NCBI RefSeq assembly: GCF_963678425.1
Contig: NZ_OY782853.1
Coordinates: 1-64,000, forward strand
DNA: 64,000 bases
DNA from: an uncultured Bacteroides sp.
GTDB lineage: Bacteria; Bacteroidota; Bacteroidia; Bacteroidales; Bacteroidaceae
Direction of reading: 5' to 3'
A program made the position numbers and the translations under genes. Shown here piece by piece: positions 1 through 9,620 of the stretch. The notes under the pieces are model-generated. The model saw only the letters and a list, made by a program, of their open reading frames with translations. It was not told where the DNA came from and searched no databases. Numbering within the stretch: the first letter of the stretch is position 1; the number at the start of each line of letters is the position of its first letter.

Positions 1-3000
1 TGCTAAAATCAGGATTATGCAAATTGGTTTGAATAATGTCATTTAGTTTTTCCAGAAACTCTTCGTCAGCCTTAGTCAGTGCCATCGTATTAGCATCCAG
101 GAATGGCGATTTTGCAAATGCCTGGCGCAATTTTTCACGATTCTGAATTAAATTGGCAATATTAGCCAGCAAATATTCTACAGAAAAAGGTTTGTCTATA
201 TATGCATCTGCACCCAGCTCCAGTCCTTCAATTTTAGATTGCATATTTGTTTTGGCAGTTAGCAGAACAACCGGTATATGGCTATAATTAAGGTCAGATT
301 TTATAATCCGGCAAAGTTCAAAGCCTCCCATAACAGGCATCATCACATCACTCACCACAAGATTAACATAATTGTTATCCAAAACTTCCAAAGCTTCTTT
401 CCCATTTGTGGCAGTAAAAACCGTATAAGTAGAAGAAAGTTGTTTTACAACAAACGACAGCATATCCGGATTGTCTTCCACAACCAGAACCACCGACTTA
501 TTATCGCTTGCCATTGCAGATTTAACCATAGAACCATTTTTTTCACTCTGAGTGTTTACAGTCTCCATGTCCAGATTGATAATCCGGTTCTGAACAGCCG
601 GTAATGTGAGACAGAAACTGTTGCAATCGTTCACATTGTCCATGCACAAGCTTCCCTGATGCAATTCAGCTAAAGAACGAGATAATGCCAATCCAATCCC
701 TGTACCGGTGGTTTGTTTATTTGCTCCGTTCTCATCGTAGCGTACAAATGGTTTAAAAATCTCATCTCTCATACTTGCCGGAATAATCTGACCATCATTT
801 ACCACCCGCACCCTAAAAACGGTAGCCTCTTGCTGATAAGAGTCAACTTCCAGTGTTGCATGAATATGCGACTCTGAATATTTCACTGCATTATTGAACA
901 GATTACTAAGAATCTTAGTAAATGCTTCTTTGTCCACATGAGCATAAAAATCAGTTCCCGGAACATTAAGTTTAAAGTCTATTCCTTTTTGCTTTGTCAG
1001 AGGTGTAAAGCGAAGATAAGTTTCTCTCAGTAAATCAGAGATATTACATTTTATAAAACTAAGACGAAAGCCCTGACTTTCTGTTTTCCGGAAATCAAGA
1101 AGCTGGTTTGTGAGATTTAAAAGCCTTTCTGTATTCCGGTTCATAATATTTAAGTCCTCTTTTGTCTCTGTATCCACATTCTTTCTCAGAATAATGTTCT
1201 CCAGCGGACCTTTAATCAAGGTAAGCGGAGTACGGATTTCGTGAGCTACATTCGTAAAGAAATCAATTTTGGCATTATAGATTTCATGTTCCTTTTCCTG
1301 CTCAAATTTTTCCATCTGGTGCTGATGTTTTCTTTCACTCCTCCTTCTAAAATAAGACACAATATATACTACAGAAGCAGAAATGAACAATATGTAGAAG
1401 CAATAAGCCCACACTGAAAGGTAAAACGGGGGGCGAATTTTAATATGCAAAGTTGTCTCTTTATTATTCCAGACACCATCGCTGTTAGATGCTCTCACTC
1501 TGAACACATAATCGCCATACTCCAGGTTTGAATAAGTAATAAGAGAGTTCCCGGTAACAGAAAGCCACTCTTTATCAAAACCTTCTAATTTATACATCAG
1601 CCGGTTCATTTGCGGAGCCTGATAACTTAAAGCTGCTATCCGCAGAGAAAAAGAGTTTTGATCAGCATCGAGCACAATTGCATCAGAGTAAGTAATGCTT
1701 GTTTTCAATGGAGAATCTTCTTCACCAACAGGTACAGGTTTATTAAAAAGTAAAAATTCGGTAATAGCTACATAAGGAATGTATTTATTATCAGAGAACG
1801 TTTCCGGATTGAAAGAAATGAATCCGTCTATACTACCCAGATAAATAGTTCCATTTTTAGCTTTGAAACCTGAACGGAAATTAAACTGGTTACCCAGCAG
1901 TCCATTAGCCACAGTAAATACTTTACTACTTCTTGTCTGAGGATTAAATCTGACCAATCCTGCATTTGTAGTAATCCAGAACATCCCGTTTTCATCCTCC
2001 ACAATCTGATAAATCACATCATTAGGCAATCCATCTTTGGAACCATATCTGGTGAATGTTTCCGAATCCGGATTAAATTTGCAGAATCCTCTACCTTGTG
2101 TAGTCAGCCATATTTGTCTTTGGCTATCTTCAAAGAGACTCACTACCTTATTATACGGAAGGCTGTTGTTATCATTTTCATTATACAGATAGTTCTTCCA
2201 CTTCTTTTTGTTTATATCATACCGATAAGCCCCGTTAGCATAAGTAGCCAGCCACAGATTACCGTGTGTATCTTCTTTTATATCATAAATAAATTTCCCG
2301 TTTAACTCAGGAATACGGGTAAAATCATCCGTTTGCCTATTATAACGCATCAAGCCATAAGTAGTTCCTATCCAAAGAACACCCGAAGCCGAACGGCAAA
2401 TCGTAAAAATATCATTTGCACTTAACGCATTCAGTCCAGCCCCTTTATGATAAGACTTTATCTCCTTTGTTTTTAAGTTCAGCCGGTTTAACCCTTTGGC
2501 AAATGTACCGATCCATAAATAGTCACCATCCAGACAAAGACCATGAACATTGTGATAAATAGCCGGATTTGTAAATGGCTTAATAGCTCCCGTTGCCGGG
2601 TTATAATTAAACAATCCTTTATCCTCGGTTCCTATCCATATAGTGCCATCGTTGCTTTCACAAAATTCCCTGACTCTTTTTCCAAAGTCCCTGTTTGTAT
2701 TTCCGGAAGAATAAAATTTCTCAAAATAAGTGTATTGCCTGGGATAATAATTGATGCCACCAAAATAAGAACCAATCCACATACCTCCTTCCCTATCTTT
2801 ATACAAAGAATAAATGGCATTGTCAGAAAGAGAATAAGGATCGCCATTCACAAAAGTATGGTGTGTAAATTTCCCTGTTTTCAGATGATAAATAAACAAG
2901 CCCGATTCAGAACCCACCCAAAGTTCATCTTTGGAATAAAAGGCAATTTCCCTCGCATAAATAATTTCTCCGGATTCATCCTTCAGCAAAAGAGTGCGGA

Positions 3001-3778
3001 CCTTGTTTGTTGTTAAATCAATTTCCTTCAATCCACCTTTCGAAGAACCAACATACAAATAATGATAAGGGCCCGAAACCAGCTTATTGATAATATCATC
3101 TTTAAAAGGCTGACTCCCGTCGGCAGCAACAAAAGGTTTCAGTGTTTTAAAATGATCTTTGGTATAATATAAATTATCATCATACAAACAAAGCCAGCAA
3201 ATACCGTTATCATCAAACCAGAAACGGGTTATATTGGCAGAGATGATTTTTTTTGATTTGCCTGGAAAATAATTAATAAGAGTTTCCCGTGTGGATTCAT
3301 AGTAAAAAAGCCCCTGAGAATCTACAGAAATCCAGATACCTCCTTTTTTATCACTAATAATAGAAGTGACAGAATGTTCAATAGATGTTCCCTGAGCACT
3401 TCTTAATAAAAAGCGTTTAAAAGAGTCTGTTATGGGAGAATATATATATAATCCGGCATCAGTGCCCACAAATATATTTCCTTTCTGGTCCTCATAAAGT
3501 GCTGTAATAAAATTATTCCCTATAGATTTTTTTGTATTTGCATCAAATTTAAAAACACGGAAAGACAAACCATCATACCGGTTTAGTCCATCTTTTGTTC
3601 CAAACCACATAAATCCTTTGCTGTCCTGTAAAATAGCATTTACTGTACTCTGTGACAGGCCATCTCTGATATTTAAGTTTTTAAAATAGTATTTGGTAAA
3701 AAAGTCCGGTTGTGCATAACTGGAAAGGCTGGTTAAAAACAATATAAAAGGCAATATAATTAAATGTACTTTCTTCAT
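1..3778 (-). CDS. Hybrid two-component system sensor (HTCS), 3' end cut by window edge
   Basis: One-protein sensor, kinase and response regulator of the Bacteroides HTCS class, normally controlling a neighbouring carbohydrate or glycan locus. The ATG at 3776-3778 starts a signal peptide ending near SSYAQ. About 690 residues of Reg_prop-type periplasmic beta-propeller repeats follow (the first ends in FGTKDGLNRYDG), then a Y_Y_Y-like segment and a membrane helix near residues 783-803. The H-box histidine is H846 (NVAHEIRTPL). ATPase motifs follow (TGTGIGLALS), then a receiver domain with phosphoacceptor D1144 (VSDVMMPVMGG). The readable part is about 1259 residues. Family members usually end in an AraC-type HTH, which must lie outside the window. 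Its target locus is not visible here. A -7 element lies at 3819-3826. Confidence 0.95.
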   Translation of the reverse strand, partial: MKKVHLIILPFILFLTSLSSYAQPDFFTKYYFKNLNIRDGLSQSTVNAILQDSKGFMWFGTKDGLNRYDGLSFRVFKFDANTKKSIGNNFITALYEDQKGNIFVGTDAGLYIYSPITDSFKRFLLRSAQGTSIEHSVTSIISDKKGGIWISVDSQGLFYYESTRETLINYFPGKSKKIISANITRFWFDDNGICWLCLYDDNLYYTKDHFKTLKPFVAADGSQPFKDDIINKLVSGPYHYLYVGSSKGGLKEIDLTTNKVRTLLLKDESGEIIYAREIAFYSKDELWVGSESGLFIYHLKTGKFTHHTFVNGDPYSLSDNAIYSLYKDREGGMWIGSYFGGINYYPRQYTYFEKFYSSGNTNRDFGKRVREFCESNDGTIWIGTEDKGLFNYNPATGAIKPFTNPAIYHNVHGLCLDGDYLWIGTFAKGLNRLNLKTKEIKSYHKGAGLNALSANDIFTICRSASGVLWIGTTYGLMRYNRQTDDFTRIPELNGKFIYDIKEDTHGNLWLATYANGAYRYDINKKKWKNYLYNENDNNSLPYNKVVSLFEDSQRQIWLTTQGRGFCKFNPDSETFTRYGSKDGLPNDVIYQIVEDENGMFWITTNAGLVRFNPQTRSSKVFTVANGLLGNQFNFRSGFKAKNGTIYLGSIDGFISFNPETFSDNKYIPYVAITEFLLFNKPVPVGEEDSPLKTSITYSDAIVLDADQNSFSLRIAALSYQAPQMNRLMYKLEGFDKEWLSVTGNSLITYSNLEYGDYVFRVRASNSDGVWNNKETTLHIKIRPPFYLSVWAYCFYILFISASVVYIVSYFRRRSERKHQHQMEKFEQEKEHEIYNAKIDFFTNVAHEIRTPLTLIKGPLENIILRKNVDTETKEDLNIMNRNTERLLNLTNQLLDFRKTESQGFRLSFIKCNISDLLRETYLRFTPLTKQKGIDFKLNVPGTDFYAHVDKEAFTKILSNLFNNAVKYSESHIHATLEVDSYQQEATVFRVRVVNDGQIIPASMRDEIFKPFVRYDENGANKQTTGTGIGLALSRSLAELHQGSLCMDNVNDCNSFCLTLPAVQNRIINLDMETVNTQSEKNGSMVKSAMASDNKSVVLVVEDNPDMLSFVVKQLSSTYTVFTATNGKEALEVLDNNYVNLVVSDVMMPVMGGFELCRIIKSDLNYSHIPVVLLTAKTNMQSKIEGLELGADAYIDKPFSVEYLLANIANLIQNREKLRQAFAKSPFLDANTMALTKADEEFLEKLNDIIQTNLHNPDFS

Positions 3779-3818
3779 AGCACTACATAGTTCAAAGATT
3801 AATTAACAAATAATGGAA

Positions 3819-3826
3819 CAAATGTA
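3819..3826 (-). promoter_or_regulatory. Bacteroides -7 promoter element for the HTCS gene
   Basis: The minus strand reads TAcaTTTG, matching TAnnTTTG, about 40 bp upstream of the start codon. The predicted transcript start is near 3812. No clear -33 box was recognised. Confidence 0.5.
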
Positions 3827-4044
3827 CATGAAAATAATAACATTCCAACTCAAAGAATTTAAAATCGTAAATTAGTAATCCGGTACACAAAAAACGAGAA
3901 TCTACCATCACTCCATCACGATTTGTTATAAGCCGTTGAATATAACCCAGTTGTTGCTGGCATACATCTTATCCATGCAAAATAATCGTTGTTTTTATCA
4001 ACTAATTGAATACACCTGCGTTATTATTTAATAAGTAAAAAATG

Positions 4045-4053
4045 CAAATTTGC
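4045..4053 (+). promoter_or_regulatory. Possible -7 element for the PorT-like gene
   Basis: CAaaTTTGC is one mismatch from TAnnTTTGC and lies 18 bp before the ATG at 4071, implying a very short leader. Confidence 0.3.
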
Positions 4054-4070
4054 CTAAATCGGAATAATAT

Positions 4071-4853
4071 ATGAAAAAGATTATCGTAACATTGTTTACT
4101 CTATCGTGCTCTATTATTATGGCAATGGCCCAGTCATCGTCGGACAATAGTCTATCAAACCTTAAAATCGGGGCTTTTGTTGGCCTCAATATGCCAAAAC
4201 TCACCGGAGGAGGTGGTAACCCTTTAAGTGAAAACTGGTCATCGCGTGAAGGAGGTGCTTTCGGTGTAACTGTTTCATGGAGCACCGGCCCACATTTTGC
4301 CTGGCGCGCCGATCTGCTCTATTCCAGTGAAGGCGGACAACGGAATAAGATGCAAGCCATTGACGGTCCATCCTTTAATCCTCAGGTTCCGGCTGGAACA
4401 TACTTCTATGCAAACTTCAAGAACCAATCCATTCTCAATTACCTGGAAGTGCCTGTAATGGGGAAATACTCCTTTCCATTGAGCAAGTCTTCTTATTTCT
4501 ATGTGGATTTCGGTCCATATATAGGTTTTTTATTAAATGCCAACCAAAAGACAAGAGGTTCAAGTATTGTTTATGCCGACCCGGAAGGCACTCAAGCCGT
4601 TTCAGTTAACCCGCAAACAGGTCAGCCTTTCCCTGTTTCACTTGATGCAGATACTGATATAAAGGATAAAATCCACACTATAAATCTTGGGTTAACAGGT
4701 GGTATAGGGTTAACACAGAAAGTTGGATTTGGTGAATTAGTTTTAGACTTACGTGGAGCATACGGATTAACCAATATTCAAAAGTATCCGGAAGATGGCA
4801 GTAACCATATTGGTAATCTATTGGTATCGGTGGGGTATTCTGTTCCTTTTTAG
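4071..4853 (+). CDS. PorT-family outer-membrane beta-barrel protein
   Basis: A 260-residue exported protein. Its signal peptide (MKKIIVTLFTLSCSIIMAMA, cleavage before QSSSDN) is followed by alternating hydrophobic and aromatic strands typical of an eight-stranded PorT/OmpW-like barrel: GAFVGLNMPKLTG near the N-terminus, FAWRADLLYSSEGG, KYSFPLSKSSYFYVDFGPYIG, and a terminal strand ending VGYSVPF with the usual C-terminal aromatic. The family is common in Bacteroidetes and rarely has a defined substrate. It is monocistronic, divergent from the HTCS gene and followed by a stem-loop at 4901-4938. The first 16 bases of its coding region from 4079 recur at 5013-5028 in the scar beyond that stem-loop. 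Confidence 0.8.
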   Translation: MKKIIVTLFTLSCSIIMAMAQSSSDNSLSNLKIGAFVGLNMPKLTGGGGNPLSENWSSREGGAFGVTVSWSTGPHFAWRADLLYSSEGGQRNKMQAIDGPSFNPQVPAGTYFYANFKNQSILNYLEVPVMGKYSFPLSKSSYFYVDFGPYIGFLLNANQKTRGSSIVYADPEGTQAVSVNPQTGQPFPVSLDADTDIKDKIHTINLGLTGGIGLTQKVGFGELVLDLRGAYGLTNIQKYPEDGSNHIGNLLVSVGYSVPF

Positions 4854-4900
4854 ATTATCTGTTGCGGTATTAAAGCATGACAGCACTGATCTTTGAGGTA

Positions 4901-4938
4901 AAACTATTACAGGAGTTGCTTAACCCCTGTAATAGTTT
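4901..4938 (+). terminator. Stem-loop, probable terminator
   Basis: Perfect 13-bp inverted repeat (4901-4913 with 4926-4938) and a 12-base loop, 47 bp after the PorT-like stop codon. The T-run is weak, so termination is inferred mainly from the stem. Confidence 0.6.
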
Positions 4939-4971
4939 ATACTGCAGAACAATGTCCCCGCTCATCTACAT

Positions 4972-5028
4972 TTTGTCTATACTCTATTCTGCTTTCAGTT
5001 TCTTTGAAATCAGATTATCGTAACATTG
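4972..5028 (-). pseudogene. Remnant of a doxX 3' end joined to a PorT-gene-like fragment
   Basis: On the minus strand, bases 5019-4972 encode the last residues of the DoxX protein (DNLISKKLKAE then stop) plus its 3' flank. They match 16332-16379 at 46 of 48 positions, in the same orientation. The doxX homology breaks off upstream of GATTATC. Bases 5013-5028 instead equal 4079-4094, the beginning of the PorT-like gene. The two homologies overlap in the 7-mer GATTATC, as expected for a microhomology join. No other part of doxX is present. The remaining bases of the 4854-5202 gap show no gene. Confidence 0.75.
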
Positions 5029-5202
5029 CTTCTCGTCATTAAGAGTTCATGTTTACCCCCAGAATAAATTGCTAAAACACCTTATCTGATATCAAACCAC
5101 ATCTGATTAATAAAGAGGATCAGGAAAAATAAGCATGTGCTATTCTGAATAAAATATGGAGATTTTAACCAAACTCTGATTCTTTGTTTAGAATGGAAAA
5201 AA

Positions 5203-8013
5203 TCATTTTTTTTCCGGAAGGAGTATAAACTCCAATGCTTTATCCTGATCAATATATTCTTTCGCTGCTTCCATTATTTTCTCAGAAGTTAACTGTTTAA
5301 TAGCTTGCACACGTTCTTCCTCTGATTCCACCTTATCGCCATAGCGATAAGCATAATAAATATTGAGAAGCCACGTTGAGTTCTCTTTAATATCAGTAGA
5401 AAGTGATACTCGTTTTTTTTCTTTCACCTGCTCCAGTTCTTCATTCGTAGGTCCTTCATTTATGAGACGCTTTGTTTCAAAAAAAGCTCTTTCGGCAAGT
5501 TGTTTGTAAGATGCAGTATTTGTTCCAAAAGAGAGAGACAATGAAGCTTCCGGCTCATGGTTACGATTAACGCCTCCCGACACTCTCACTCCATAAACGC
5601 CACTCATCTCTCTGCGAAGACTCTCAAACAATCTTGTTTTCAGTATCTCAATAAAAGCATCATAGGCATAAGCTTTTTGTTTATTCCATGTTGCCGGTTT
5701 CACAAAACGTATGGCCACATTCGCTTTATCACCTGTTCCTTTATAGAAAGTATAGGAAGCCGGGCCGGACAAGGATGTGAAGTTTTGTTCTGCATAACCC
5801 TGTTTTTCTTTACTCCCAGAAATGCCTCCTATATAAGTAAGGATAAGTGGCTTTATAGTTTCAAAGTCTATATTGCCTACAAACACATAGGTAAATTCTG
5901 AAGCACTGCCAAAACGGGATTTATAGATATCTACGGCACGATCAAAGTCAACCTGATCTAAATTCTCTTTTACCGGCCATCTGTTACGACGCTGATTCCC
6001 TTTATCCATGAGCTGTACAACCTGATAATTGAAGTAATTATTAGGATCATCAAGCAACTTTGCATATTCAGTTTTCTCTTGCTTAATTAACCTGTTAAAT
6101 GCTGTTTTATTAAAGTAAGGAGCTGTGTGATACAAATACAGCAATTGAAAGAATGTTTCACAATCCTTTAAGCCATATTTACCAGACATTGATTCATTGT
6201 ATAGCACCAAAGATTGAGTTAACGATAAATCCTTTCCAGCTACCAACCTTTTCAGTTGTGTGTTGTTGATGCCGTTTACACCACTCGCATCCTGGATTTT
6301 TGTAGCGTAAAGAGCAGACATATCATCTTCGGCCGGATACATACTAAACCCACCATTAGAAGTTGCGCGGAATAAAACCTGATCATTCTTAAAATCTGTT
6401 TTTTTAAATACAACAGTAGCTCCGTTAGACAATTTCCATTCTACCATTCCTGTTTCCGGAATAGTTTTTTCACTAATAATTGTTCCTGCTTTAGGCTTAG
6501 ATGACATTAGCTGCGTTACAATCTTACCTTCATCATACGGCTGAAGCTTTTCTTTCTTCACACGATCCAGTAGGGTAATAAATGCCTTCTTATCCGGATA
6601 AGAAATAGAATTACTCTGAGGACCAGTAACAACAATTGTACGATTTCTATCAGGCATATACAAGGAAGCCAGATGATTTAATTCCTTCACTCCTATTTCT
6701 GGCAATACATGTTGCACTAACTGATATTCATATTCAATTCCTGGTATTGGTTCACCCGTAAGATAATTAACCTGAAATTCATCAGCATAACGATCGGATG
6801 CTGTTTTTTCCCGTTCATTGTACCATCTTTCATAGCGGGAAATCATCTTCTTTTTAGCTCTTTCTAATTCACCTTTTGTAAATCCGTAACGTCTCACCCT
6901 CTCATTCTCTGTTATCAAAGCATGAAAAGCTTTAAGAATGTCGGAAGGTGCACAACGCGCATAACTGGAATAAGTATCAACTTCCCGGAAATAGTTAGAA
7001 TAGCCTGATTCAGCTTCAGAGAAAGGAGGTTCCTCTTCTTCCAATAATTCATTTAAACGGTCATTTATCATTGAGGAGTACAAAGAATTATATATGTCAG
7101 ACTCTATATAATCCTGTTGTGTAATTACTTTCTTTGGACTGTGCTTGTAAGAAATTTCCACAGAGCAACCAGACGTTTCAGGATCAGTGGCAAGTACATA
7201 CTTTGTTTCTTTATGATCGGGCACAGGATTTGAAGGGCGGGGTTCCCAGTTTTCCGGCATCTTATAGGCACTAAATTTATCTATTATTTCTTTTTCTATT
7301 TCTTTAGGATCAATATCTCCAATAACCATAATAGCTATCAAATCGGGACGGTGCCATTTTTTATAATAGCTTCGCAATTCATCATAAGTAAAGTTCTGAA
7401 TTACATCTTCTTTTCCAATAGGAAGGCGAAGTGGATAAAGAGAACCTTCCATAAGAACTGGCAGATACTGTTCTCTGATTCTTGTTGAAGCCGTCTTTCC
7501 TAATCTTAGTTCTTCAAGTACTACGCCTCTTTCCCTATCAATTTCCTTTTCTGATAAAGTAAGGTTCATAGCCCAATCTTCCAATGCTGTAATTCCTAAG
7601 CTTACCTTATCTGATTGAATAGGCAAATAATAGACTGTTTCATCAAAAGAGGTATAGGCATTTAGCTCCTTACCAAAACGAACTCCAAGACTCTCGAATG
7701 TTTTTATCATTTCAGCATTAGGAAATGATTTCGTTCCGTTAAAAGACATATGCTCCAGAAAGTGCCCTAACCCTTGCTGCTTTTCTGTTTCAAGAATAGA
7801 ACCGGCATTAATAACCAATCTTAGTTCAACTTTCTTTCCAGGAGTTTTATTCTGACGTATGTAATAGGTAAAGCCATTAGGTAAAGTCTTCTTTATAGTC
7901 TTATTATCAACCGGAACTACTGCTTTTGGAGAATAAACAAAAGGTTGTGCCAACAAACCTGATGGGCTAAATAAAAAGATTATTAGATATAGAACTATAT
8001 TTAGTCGTTTCAT
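5203..8013 (-). CDS. M16 family zinc metallopeptidase (pitrilysin/insulinase type)
   Basis: A 936-residue exported peptidase with a signal peptide ending near LLAQ. The inverted zinc motif HxxEH is H84-F-L-E-H88, with the downstream glutamates in REIDRERGVVLEELR supplying the third ligand region. Two M16 repeats (roughly residues 40-480 and 520-930) give the full-length two-halves architecture. The second half lacks an HxxEH, as usual for the non-catalytic half. It is the last gene of the TonB receptor-DUF4876-DUF6850-M16 operon, starting 11 bp after the preceding stop. The context suggests processing of an imported peptide or proteinaceous ligand in the periplasm; this is inferred from neighbours only. 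Confidence 0.93.
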   Translation of the reverse strand: MKRLNIVLYLIIFLFSPSGLLAQPFVYSPKAVVPVDNKTIKKTLPNGFTYYIRQNKTPGKKVELRLVINAGSILETEKQQGLGHFLEHMSFNGTKSFPNAEMIKTFESLGVRFGKELNAYTSFDETVYYLPIQSDKVSLGITALEDWAMNLTLSEKEIDRERGVVLEELRLGKTASTRIREQYLPVLMEGSLYPLRLPIGKEDVIQNFTYDELRSYYKKWHRPDLIAIMVIGDIDPKEIEKEIIDKFSAYKMPENWEPRPSNPVPDHKETKYVLATDPETSGCSVEISYKHSPKKVITQQDYIESDIYNSLYSSMINDRLNELLEEEEPPFSEAESGYSNYFREVDTYSSYARCAPSDILKAFHALITENERVRRYGFTKGELERAKKKMISRYERWYNEREKTASDRYADEFQVNYLTGEPIPGIEYEYQLVQHVLPEIGVKELNHLASLYMPDRNRTIVVTGPQSNSISYPDKKAFITLLDRVKKEKLQPYDEGKIVTQLMSSKPKAGTIISEKTIPETGMVEWKLSNGATVVFKKTDFKNDQVLFRATSNGGFSMYPAEDDMSALYATKIQDASGVNGINNTQLKRLVAGKDLSLTQSLVLYNESMSGKYGLKDCETFFQLLYLYHTAPYFNKTAFNRLIKQEKTEYAKLLDDPNNYFNYQVVQLMDKGNQRRNRWPVKENLDQVDFDRAVDIYKSRFGSASEFTYVFVGNIDFETIKPLILTYIGGISGSKEKQGYAEQNFTSLSGPASYTFYKGTGDKANVAIRFVKPATWNKQKAYAYDAFIEILKTRLFESLRREMSGVYGVRVSGGVNRNHEPEASLSLSFGTNTASYKQLAERAFFETKRLINEGPTNEELEQVKEKKRVSLSTDIKENSTWLLNIYYAYRYGDKVESEEERVQAIKQLTSEKIMEAAKEYIDQDKALEFILLPEKK

Positions 8014-8024
8014 TATTTATTTTT

Positions 8025-9620
8025 TTAGAAGTTACATCCGATAGATGCAGAAATAACATTCCTGTTTAATTTATCTTCAGTCTGCAAATACATGTATGAG
8101 GCTTTTAGATACAGGCAAGTATTATTTCTAAGATTATATCCATACAACACATTAGCCTGCAGCTGATAATAATTCTGTGTTAATATATTTGCATCTTTAT
8201 TTATAAGTCCATTCTCTATTGCTTTATCTTCTGTTTCCCTTGGAGTGTACTGCATCTGCTTGCTCCCTACGCATCGATAATTCCCGCCTATTTCAACCTG
8301 CAATAATTGTGATTTCTTAATAGAGAAATTTCTCAAAGCACTAGCTGAAACTAAGCTACTTTTAAATTTAAGATAAGAATCCATTACAGCATACTCATCT
8401 GAATAATCAGATAGAGTTCCATTTAAAGAAAACTTCCACTTATAGGATGTTCCTGTCATATCAAGCAAGAACAGATTATATCCGGCCTTCCATTCTTTCT
8501 GAGATGCAACAGATCGGCGAGGTGCCTCTGAATCTGTTATCCATGCATTAACTTCTGATGAAGAGTTGAAAACCTGAATAATTTCTCTGCCCGAACGATT
8601 TATGTCATTATAACCAGCAAACAATGTATGTTTTAACGAATGCTCTTTATTATAGATATCCAAATGCAAGTTTCCTTTCCAACTTGTTTCATATAAACGC
8701 CCGCGTTCACGTGGTTTACTATTTTCTATATCATTAGCATCCTCTACATAATTCTCATAAGCTCCATTCAGAAAGAGACTGAATCTATCTGACTTATAAA
8801 CATATTGAGCACCTCCGCCAAAGCCATTTCCGTTATATTGACGTTCACGCTCATTAGTGCTAAACACATCATAAGTATACTGTCCCATTCCCTTCAGGAA
8901 ATAGATTTTCTGAGGATTTCCTGTATCATAAAGAATCATATTGCTATTCTCACGAAATCGTCTGTACGAAAAGTCCATGCCCAATAATTGTCTCCCCTGA
9001 GTCAGTGTAAAAGAAGGAGAAACCTGAATAGAATTTGAATTTGCCTGCGGACGTGGATCTATATTTTTTGCTCCCCGGCCTACAGCAAGCTTTCCATCAA
9101 TACCAAAAGATATCAGATTAAAATAGACTGGTGAAGCAATCTTTACCCACATGTCATAGGTTTGCTTTTTCCAGTTGCCACCAGTGCTATCAGCTATAAT
9201 ATAAGGTGTTCCTCTATAAGAATCGAGAATAGAAGTAAAATGAATATCTCTTTCAAAGGCTTCCTTAAAATTAAAACCACCAATGAGATAATATTTATTC
9301 ATTGTAATAGCTCCTTCAGCCGAAAAGAGATAATTGTTAGACAAATTGGGTTGCTGAGCCCGTCTAAAATCTCCTTTTGAGAATTTATACGAGAGGTTTA
9401 CATCCGAATAATTATTCATCGTTCCGGAAGATAAGCCGGCAGCATTGTTTGTTGACAACCAATGCTCTCCTTCCTTAAAATATTGCATTTTAAAAAGCGA
9501 CTGGCTATTTTGTACAAGCGAATCCCTTCTTTCTGTCTGTGCAGAAAGAAAAGTAGAAAAAGCAGTCAATAAGAAGCCTGCCGAATATATTACAAATTTA
9601 GTATGCATATTGTTCCTCAA
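8025..9620 (-). CDS. DUF6850-type outer-membrane beta-barrel protein
   Basis: A 531-residue exported protein (signal sequence ends near TFLSAQ) with the conserved N-terminal segment FKMQYFKEGEHWLSTNN, followed by many amphipathic strands and a terminal phenylalanine (SASIGCNF), as expected for an outer-membrane barrel. I recognise it as a DUF6850-like family that accompanies DUF4876 proteins and TonB receptors in Bacteroidetes; no biochemical role is established to my knowledge. Its start codon is adjacent to the stop of the DUF4876 gene at 9621, so the two are probably translationally coupled. It may form a second pore or scaffold beside the TonB receptor. Confidence 0.75.
   Translation of the reverse strand: MRNNMHTKFVIYSAGFLLTAFSTFLSAQTERRDSLVQNSQSLFKMQYFKEGEHWLSTNNAAGLSSGTMNNYSDVNLSYKFSKGDFRRAQQPNLSNNYLFSAEGAITMNKYYLIGGFNFKEAFERDIHFTSILDSYRGTPYIIADSTGGNWKKQTYDMWVKIASPVYFNLISFGIDGKLAVGRGAKNIDPRPQANSNSIQVSPSFTLTQGRQLLGMDFSYRRFRENSNMILYDTGNPQKIYFLKGMGQYTYDVFSTNERERQYNGNGFGGGAQYVYKSDRFSLFLNGAYENYVEDANDIENSKPRERGRLYETSWKGNLHLDIYNKEHSLKHTLFAGYNDINRSGREIIQVFNSSSEVNAWITDSEAPRRSVASQKEWKAGYNLFLLDMTGTSYKWKFSLNGTLSDYSDEYAVMDSYLKFKSSLVSASALRNFSIKKSQLLQVEIGGNYRCVGSKQMQYTPRETEDKAIENGLINKDANILTQNYYQLQANVLYGYNLRNNTCLYLKASYMYLQTEDKLNRNVISASIGCNF

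Noticed and set aside
2543..3016. Plus-strand ORF of 157 codons opposite the HTCS gene
   Set aside because: It lies entirely within the beta-propeller region of the HTCS gene, and its composition is that of a complement shadow.
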